Shown here: one piece after another, positions 59,050-64,000 of the stretch
How the letters are laid out: every line of letters begins with the position of its first letter
How positions within the stretch are numbered: position 1 is the first letter of the stretch
Assembly (NCBI GenBank): GCA_964023205.1
Contig: OZ026848.1
Coordinates: forward strand, 30,429,912 to 30,493,911
Reading direction: 5' to 3'
Origin: Lutraria lutraria
Taxonomy: Eukaryota; Mollusca; Bivalvia; Venerida; Mactridae
Length of the DNA: 64,000 nucleotides
Notes under the pieces: generated by a model
The model's input: only the letters and a program-made list of their open reading frames with translations
Databases searched by the model: none
What the model was told of the DNA's origin: nothing
Translations under genes and position numbers: made by a program

Positions 59050-59880
59050 ACAAAGGTCAAATCTGACCGTTCAAAATCGTGATTTGAACCATTTTTATCT
59101 GTTACTTTGTTAGATAAACGAGTTTCATATTAGTTTGTTAAAGTTTTACCATTAAAAAGTACAGTTTTCCATGTATTGGTGTTGTTGTCGTTTTATGAAT
59201 ATAATTCCTATGTTTTTGTTGTTACTAAAGTTTGTGACAAATATTGTTAACTTTTAGCAATTTTTGTTTTCAGCTGAACCAAACTTTTCAGGTTCGGTTG
59301 TTTGAAGAAGGAAGTCAAACTGTTTTGAAGAAACAGCAATCGAAGCTAATGAAAAAAAACCGAACCCTGGATTAATTAAGATATTTTACAATATATCGAT
59401 CTTAGAGACAAAGCATTTAATAACTTAAAGTAAAGAAAAAGAGTGATGTGGAATATAATGAATTCAAATGTCTTACAAACAAGATTCTGGGCATCTCAAT
59501 GATTCAGCAAAGAAAAACAATTTCACTGAGATTCTGGAAGAAAAACAAAAATTAATATAAATCTTTGAAAATTTTGAAAAATCTAGGTTTGCAATCGAAA
59601 AAGGCTGTTAGTAATATCTGTTATAATATTGATGGAAGTAATTTGTTTTGAAATCGAAACAAATGTGAATGCTTTTAGTAGCTTTTATACAGTTGCATCA
59701 CAACATGTTAAAAACTTACCTGCTTACCATTTGTCAAATCGTTTTACCAAAACTTAGGTACCTATCCTGACAGATTTTCGTTTCCATTTGTGACTGAGAA
59801 TCAGATTATAAATACTTAAATAAATTAAGTTTTAATACAGCCACATGATAGGATTGTATTCCATCTTGTTGTGTTAAGGA
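59050..59880. other. Upstream of EF-hand gene B, no gene seen
   Basis: AT-rich sequence. The first 60 bp (GACAAAGGTC...AAAATCGTGATTTGAAC) still aligns with the region upstream of gene A (CAAAATCGTGATTTAA near 53760), so promoter homology extends beyond the TATA box. Nothing else recognised. Confidence 0.45.
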
Positions 59881-61145
59881 TGCGTCTTCTATAATTGTTC
59901 AACCTGTTGCTCATCTCATTAATCTGTCACTCATTCAAACTTCTATTCCTGCTAATCTTTAATCTGCTAGAGTTGTCCCCGTGCTCAAGAAGAATGACAA
60001 CACGTCTTTATGTAACTGTCGTCATGTCTATATCTCGAGTATCATTTTTAAGATTTTTTAAAGGGTTGTCTTTGGTCAGGTTGAATCACAGTTCAAAGTT
60101 AACAAGGTTATTGTACAAATTTCAGTCAGGCTTTAAACGTGGTTTTTGCTTAATTCATCTTTACATATTTCATAAGATTGGAGATGGACAAGGGTCATTT
60201 CGTAGGTGTGGCACTTCTGGATATCAAAAAGCTTTCGACACGGATGACCACTAAATCCTTCTTAAGACGCTTCGTTCGGCTGGTTTGGCTGAAGACAGCT
60301 TGTGGTGGCTTTCTACATACCTCTCAGACAGACAGCAGCTTGTCGATGTTTCAGGGACACATTCATCAGCTGCTCCAATAACTATGGCGTACAAAACTCA
60401 ATCATTGGTCTTCTTTTGATTATTATTTATATCAATGGCATGTCGGCCGTTGTCAAAAATTAACTTTCTGTATATGCTTATGATTCTGGTATACTATAAG
60501 TTGTTTCTGGTAAATCAAAATCAGTTGTAGAATCAGCTCTTAAAGAGTGTCAACAACTGGTCAGCCATTTATATTTTGCTAATTAGTTCAAACTCACCTT
60601 GGTAAGACTGGGTCAATTGGTTTTGATTCTAAACATAGGCTGAGGTCAAATTCCACTCTAGATATTTCGTGCAATGGCTGAATTATCAAAAGTGCATCTT
60701 CAGTTACCTATCTTGCTGCTACTATTGATCAAACTATCAAACTAGGTTTTTTTGTGTGGTATCATAGATTGACTCAGTACGTCAGAAATAATCTTCACAC
60801 CATTTCTAAAGAATAAGTTGATGAGATTTGTTCTTGATATGGTTCCAAGGTCCAAAACTTCTTTGATATCTTAGCTGGCCACAAGTTGAGAAACATGAAG
60901 AACAGATTATTCTTCGTCGTGTTTTCAAGATCAAACATGACTTATTCCCAGACTATACTGAGGAACATTTTGTCTCTTAAGATTCTGTACATTCATATAA
61001 GACAAGGTCAAGTGCCGCAGGTGCTTTTGCGATTCCTAAAGTTAAAGGCTTTTGGTCAAGGTCTTTCTATTTCTTATGCTGTTCATTCTGGAATAAGTTA
61101 TACGCCGTTCTTCGAATGTATACTGGTGAATTGTTCGAGACACAT
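59880..61145 (+). pseudogene. Decayed non-LTR retrotransposon reverse transcriptase
   Basis: Frame-shifting pieces across about 1.2 kb read in the order expected for a jockey/CR1-like reverse transcriptase: a 'HLINLSL..SIPANL.SARVVPVLKKND' stretch near 59910-60000, FQSGFKRG at 60117-60140, a 'GVALLDIKKLSTR' / KAFDTDDH block at 60200-60255, then 'INGMSAVV' and 'YAYDSG' around 60430-60490 standing for the catalytic FADD region. There are many stops and frameshifts and no endonuclease or 3' tail seen. A dead remnant; clade assignment is tentative. Confidence 0.7.
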
Positions 61146-63200
61146 ATAGGAACGATTAAAGACACAGAAAACTAAATTGCAATCGTTTATATACTGATTG
61201 CGTGATATGCTATATTTAGAAATAAAACAATAGACGTATTTTAAATGATTTTTTTTTTCTTTTAATAAAGTTTTATTACGAAGCATATGAACAGAGTTTA
61301 CTTCAGTGTTCTTAGCTGATAAATGTTTTTGTCACGAAACCATTGTCCGTTAATCAAATAATTATGTTTTGCAATCAACGGCACTAAGGCCATTGTAGTA
61401 TTCTGTGAGGTAAAAAAGTACGCAATTGTTCCATCAGGTGAAAACTTAATCGGTAAACTTGTCGCAATTTCCTGTTAGTATAATGGTCGGTACATGTCTC
61501 AGCCCAGTAGGGATACAAATGTAGGTCCTTTAGAAAAAATGTTTCGAAGAACGGTTTGAGAATGATTTGAGACATTATCGAAGACTTTGAAACACAAATG
61601 CTTGAGATTTCACCATGTTGAAACTTTACACGAGAAGACCATGATGGTTATACGACATCTGGCTAAACCGACGAATATATTGCGAACATCAGCGACCGCT
61701 TTGAAACACATTGGCGAATGTTACTCAACCCCATCGCCGCCCAGTGGGATAGGGTTTTAACAAACAAGCAAAATGGCAATATGGCTTAACATGACGTCTG
61801 AAGCATTTCACTTGAACTCGTTTACAAATGTATAGTGAATAACGGGTGGTATGGATATGGAACCCTGTTTAAACCAATGTAGAGAATTTCAATAACAGGT
61901 TTTAAGTGCATCAGGGACTTCTCATATCTCCAATTTGAAAGTTTGCACGAAAATTCAAACTTCAGCAATGTATGAGATATGATCTGGCATATCTTGTATA
62001 AACAGGACGTTTAGAAATCAAGTGCAAGATAACCGCCTTAATGTTTTGTTACAGATAAACGACTTGTCCAATTATAGATTGATGTCCTTGACTTCGCAAA
62101 TCTGCCTAGATTTGATTGGACAATCTTATCACATGTAACACGTGTTTGTTTCTTTAATTTAAAGTTGACATAGCAGTATATATTCACGACTGACTTTCCC
62201 TATAAAAATGAAAATTGTCTTACTTCGTGCTCGTCTTAATCAGTATGTCTGTCATTATCTTGCTGACTGTTTACCTTACCATCTTTCCTGGATTTTGTAC
62301 TAATGCTTACCTTGTTCTCCGCAACTGACAGCGAGCGTTTCACTAATTAATATGCAGTACAATTTCTCTAAAGCAACATCCTTGATGAGTAGTAAAATTA
62401 CGTTGTTCTTGAGAGGCTGTTGACTTATCGTGCGGTGGGGGAAATCATGCTGCTCATGTTGGGATGTTTGTTGCTCAAGAGAGGGAAGCTCTGGAAAGGT
62501 TGTACTGTATTTGTTACTGGCAAGTAAATATATTACAATATACTTGAGGAAGATTAGAAGGAAGTGATTTGCAATGAAGTCTATGGAAGTAAGATGAACA
62601 ACAAAATAACATCTAGTTTAATGAAAAGTCACGGTAACAAAGATTCACTTCCACAATATTAATATAATTTGATAATGAAAAATACAGGTCACCATGTGAT
62701 ATCTAAAGAAATTTATTTTTCGACAAGGGCAATAACTCTTACAATTTAGAAAAGCAAAATAAATTAGAGCACACGAGGTAGTTCTGTCATATAGATAAAG
62801 ACAATCGGGCAATATTATGTTTGTAATATTAACATTTTTGTGTAGCATTGAGCAAAAACATCAGAAAATTGGGAGTTAGGATCCTGATACCTTAAACTAA
62901 CATGCTTATTTTACAATCTAAAAACACGGTGCATCGATTTCGACTGATTTTTGTAGCTCTTTGAACAATATTCTAAAGAGAAAAAATGTTTTGATGTAGT
63001 CAAGTCATGTGTTTCATATGACACGGACGATGTCTGTAGGTTCGCTATCGCTACTACTTTCCGTGACTTTCTTATTGCTGGATTTCTGTTTGTTTATAAT
63101 AAATTAATTTGTTCATGAACTGTCATTGACATTCTTATCATAAATGTCGTTCATCTGAGGCGTAAGAAACACCTGACGTGAAGCTCTTGATATCTATGTC
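61146..63200. other. Intergenic, one duplicated scrap
   Basis: No gene recognised. Bases 62812-62890 (GGGCAATATTATG, ATATTAACATTTTTGTGTAGCATTGAGCA, CATCAGAAAA) match 49228-49300 next to the last exon of EF-hand gene A, a possible trace of a third duplication. The remainder is AT-rich without clear features. Confidence 0.4.
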
Positions 63201-63225
63201 TAAAAAAAATGTTTAGTTGAATCAG

Positions 63226-64000
63226 TTGTCATTACGAAAATGCCCTACTTTGTCGTACGGTCAAATCTGTGTTAACGGCCACTTCTGATTTCAGTTGTCA
63301 TTACGAAAATGTCTTAGTTTGTGGTATAGTCAAATCTGTGTAAGCGGCCACTTCTGATTTCAGTTGTCATTACGAAAATGTCCTAGTTTGTGGTACGGTC
63401 AAATCTGTGTAAGCGGCCACTTCTGATTTCAGTTGTCATTACGAAAATGTGCTAGTTTGTGGTACGGACAAATCTGTATTAGCGGCCACTTCTGATTTCA
63501 GTTGTCATTACGACAATGTCTTAGTTTGTGATATGGTCAAATCTGTGTAAGCGGCCACTTCTGATTTCAGTTGTCATTACGAAAATGTGTTAGTTTGTGG
63601 TACGGTCAAATCTGTATTAGCGGCCACTTCTGATTTCAGTTGTCATTACGAAAATGTCCTAGTTTGTGGTACGGTCAAATCTGTGTTAGTGGCCACTTCT
63701 GATTTCAGTTGTCATTACGAAAATGTCTTAGTTTGTGGTATGGTCAAATCTGTGTAAGCGGCCACTTCTGATTTCAGTTGTCATTATGAAAATGTCTTAG
63801 TTTGTGGTATGGTCAAATCTGTGTTAGCGGCCACTTCTGATTTTAGTTGTCATTACGAAAATGTCCTAGTTTGTTGTACGGTCAAATCTGTGTAAGCGGC
63901 AACTTCTGATTTCAGTTGTCATTTCGAAAATGTCTTAGTTTGTGGTACTGTCAAATCTGTTTTAGCGGCCACTTCTGATTTCAGTTGTCATTACGAAAAT
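63226..64000 (+). repeat. 69-bp satellite, about 11 copies, continues past the window
   Basis: Unit TTGTCATTACGAAAATGTCC + TAGTTTGTGGTACGGTCAAA + TCTGTGTAAGCGGCCACTTC + TGATTTCAG, with starts at 63226, 63295, 63364, 63433 and onwards. Divergence is low, mostly point differences (T/C, gtaa/gtta). The TGATTTCAG junction looks like a splice acceptor in each unit. The array is open at the right edge of the window. Confidence 0.9.

Overview
This is eukaryotic nuclear DNA, almost certainly from a mollusc and most likely a bivalve. It is AT-rich, with short exons bounded by GT/AG introns, TATA-containing promoters and AATAAA signals. The introns and spacers are packed with tRNA-derived SINEs, short inverted-repeat elements (MITEs) and minisatellites. 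Bivalve is an inference from the lectin, B-box/NHL and EF-hand gene types and the repeat style; no species is claimed. I saw no operons, CRISPR arrays or complete autonomous mobile element.

Layout, left to right. 1.86-8.4 kb, minus strand: a ferroportin (SLC40A1-type iron exporter) in eight coding exons. Its N-terminal exon has a second intact copy 1.46 kb upstream, and the start codon lies further 5' and was not found. 11.96-22.55 kb, plus strand: a complete 13-exon SMU1 spliceosome factor gene of 513 codons, with introns loaded with repeats. 26.2-30.4 kb and 34.6-38.1 kb, minus strand: two tandem five-exon C-type lectin genes. The first is intact (194 aa); the second carries an in-frame TGA at codon 71. 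Between them lies a 243-bp repeat in direct and inverted copies. 40.9-41.9 kb: an hAT-like transposase scrap and a 96-bp x 3 minisatellite. 43.25-44.51 kb, plus strand: a B-box plus NHL-like propeller protein without RING. 49.1-53.6 kb and 56.5-59.0 kb, minus strand: two paralogous genes for small secreted two-EF-hand proteins (140 and 143 aa) with matching TATA promoters. 59.9-61.1 kb: a decayed non-LTR reverse transcriptase. 63.2 kb to the end: a 69-bp satellite running off the window.

The genes do not form one pathway. Ferroportin handles iron export and SMU1 is housekeeping splicing. The lectins, B-box/NHL protein and secreted calcium-binding proteins belong to families that expand in bivalves by tandem duplication. 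The most informative signals are evolutionary: a duplicated ferroportin exon whose phase forbids joint inclusion, loss of the human hepcidin/metal residues in ferroportin, a broken lectin duplicate, EF-hand paralogs whose last exon sits at non-equivalent positions, and a MITE insertion dated by an empty site in a paralog. I found no convincing multi-gene novel system; the EF-hand pair is the least familiar protein family here.
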